Virus record (IMG/VR): IMGVR_UViG_3300010399_000059
Location: 1-37,512 of that record
Length of the DNA stretch: 37,512 bases
Source: a virus
Strand: one strand, 5' to 3'
Positions 37,497-37,512 of the stretch are shown one piece after another. The position numbers and the translations under genes were made by a program. The stretch's first letter is position 1; the number at the start of each line of letters is the position of its first letter. The notes beneath the pieces were generated by a model. It made no database searches, was not told the DNA's origin, and saw only the letters and a program-made list of their open reading frames with translations.

Positions 37497-37512
37497 TATT
37501 GCGAACACACGC

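Overview
The window is most of a temperate tailed phage (or prophage) of the short-tailed podovirus type. It is uniformly GC-rich. The gene types point to an alphaproteobacterial, probably rhizobial, host: a GapR/DUF2312 protein, a Pam3-gp28-like holin, fibres with the LPANSVVGRLG-type opening and a Bbp19-like head protein. The host is inferred from family resemblance only. I recognise no integrase and no endolysin, and the left edge may hold the last codons of another gene, so the ends of the element probably lie outside the window.

Right end, 37.5-29.8 kb (switch and early region). A CI-like repressor (+, 36855-37178) diverges from a Cro-like protein (-, 36539-36763). The Cro-like gene heads a tightly overlapping minus-strand operon of about 18 genes running to 29764. 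It encodes a second HTH protein, a cytosine-methylase-like protein, GapR, a VRR-NUC nuclease, a lambda-O-like replication protein carrying three 9-bp iterons, a DnaA domain-IV protein, an adenine-methylase-like protein, many small unknowns, a DNA-binding-like protein and a zinc-ribbon protein. A 680-bp gap (29084-29763) separates this from the late genes.

Late region, 29.1-0.2 kb, almost all minus strand, in T7/BPP-1-like order: small terminase, large terminase, portal, Bbp19-like protein, scaffold, an embedded glycosyltransferase-like gene, major capsid, decoration-type proteins, tail adaptor (gp11-like), an endonuclease VII-type HNH enzyme, tail nozzle (gp12-like), three ejected internal virion proteins (gp14/15/16-like positions, the last with an ADP-ribosyltransferase-like domain), two receptor-binding proteins with signal peptides, then small membrane proteins and lipoproteins that look like a lysis cassette. 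A plus-strand pair (SGNH hydrolase plus a small membrane protein, 2307-3727) interrupts this block. It has its own sigma70-like promoter and looks like a lysogenic-conversion moron.

The strongest new signal is a bipartite element present six times, always on the minus strand and in front of the first gene of a block (starts 29083, 26216, 20281, 17565, 6074, 2195). Its upstream block is GGTGCGTTGC(G/C). Exactly 18 bases after TTGCGN comes a second block, CAYCGT in four copies and CACTTT or GCTTTG in two. Six to nine bases later (seven in four copies) comes an ATG without a Shine-Dalgarno sequence. The cro-like gene has the same geometry with a standard -10 (TTGCGA-N18-TATAGC-N7-ATG). The simplest reading is a family of phage late promoters that start transcription at the ATG, giving leaderless mRNAs for six late operons. 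The divergent -10 and the conserved GGTGCG extension suggest a phage-encoded activator or modified RNA polymerase.
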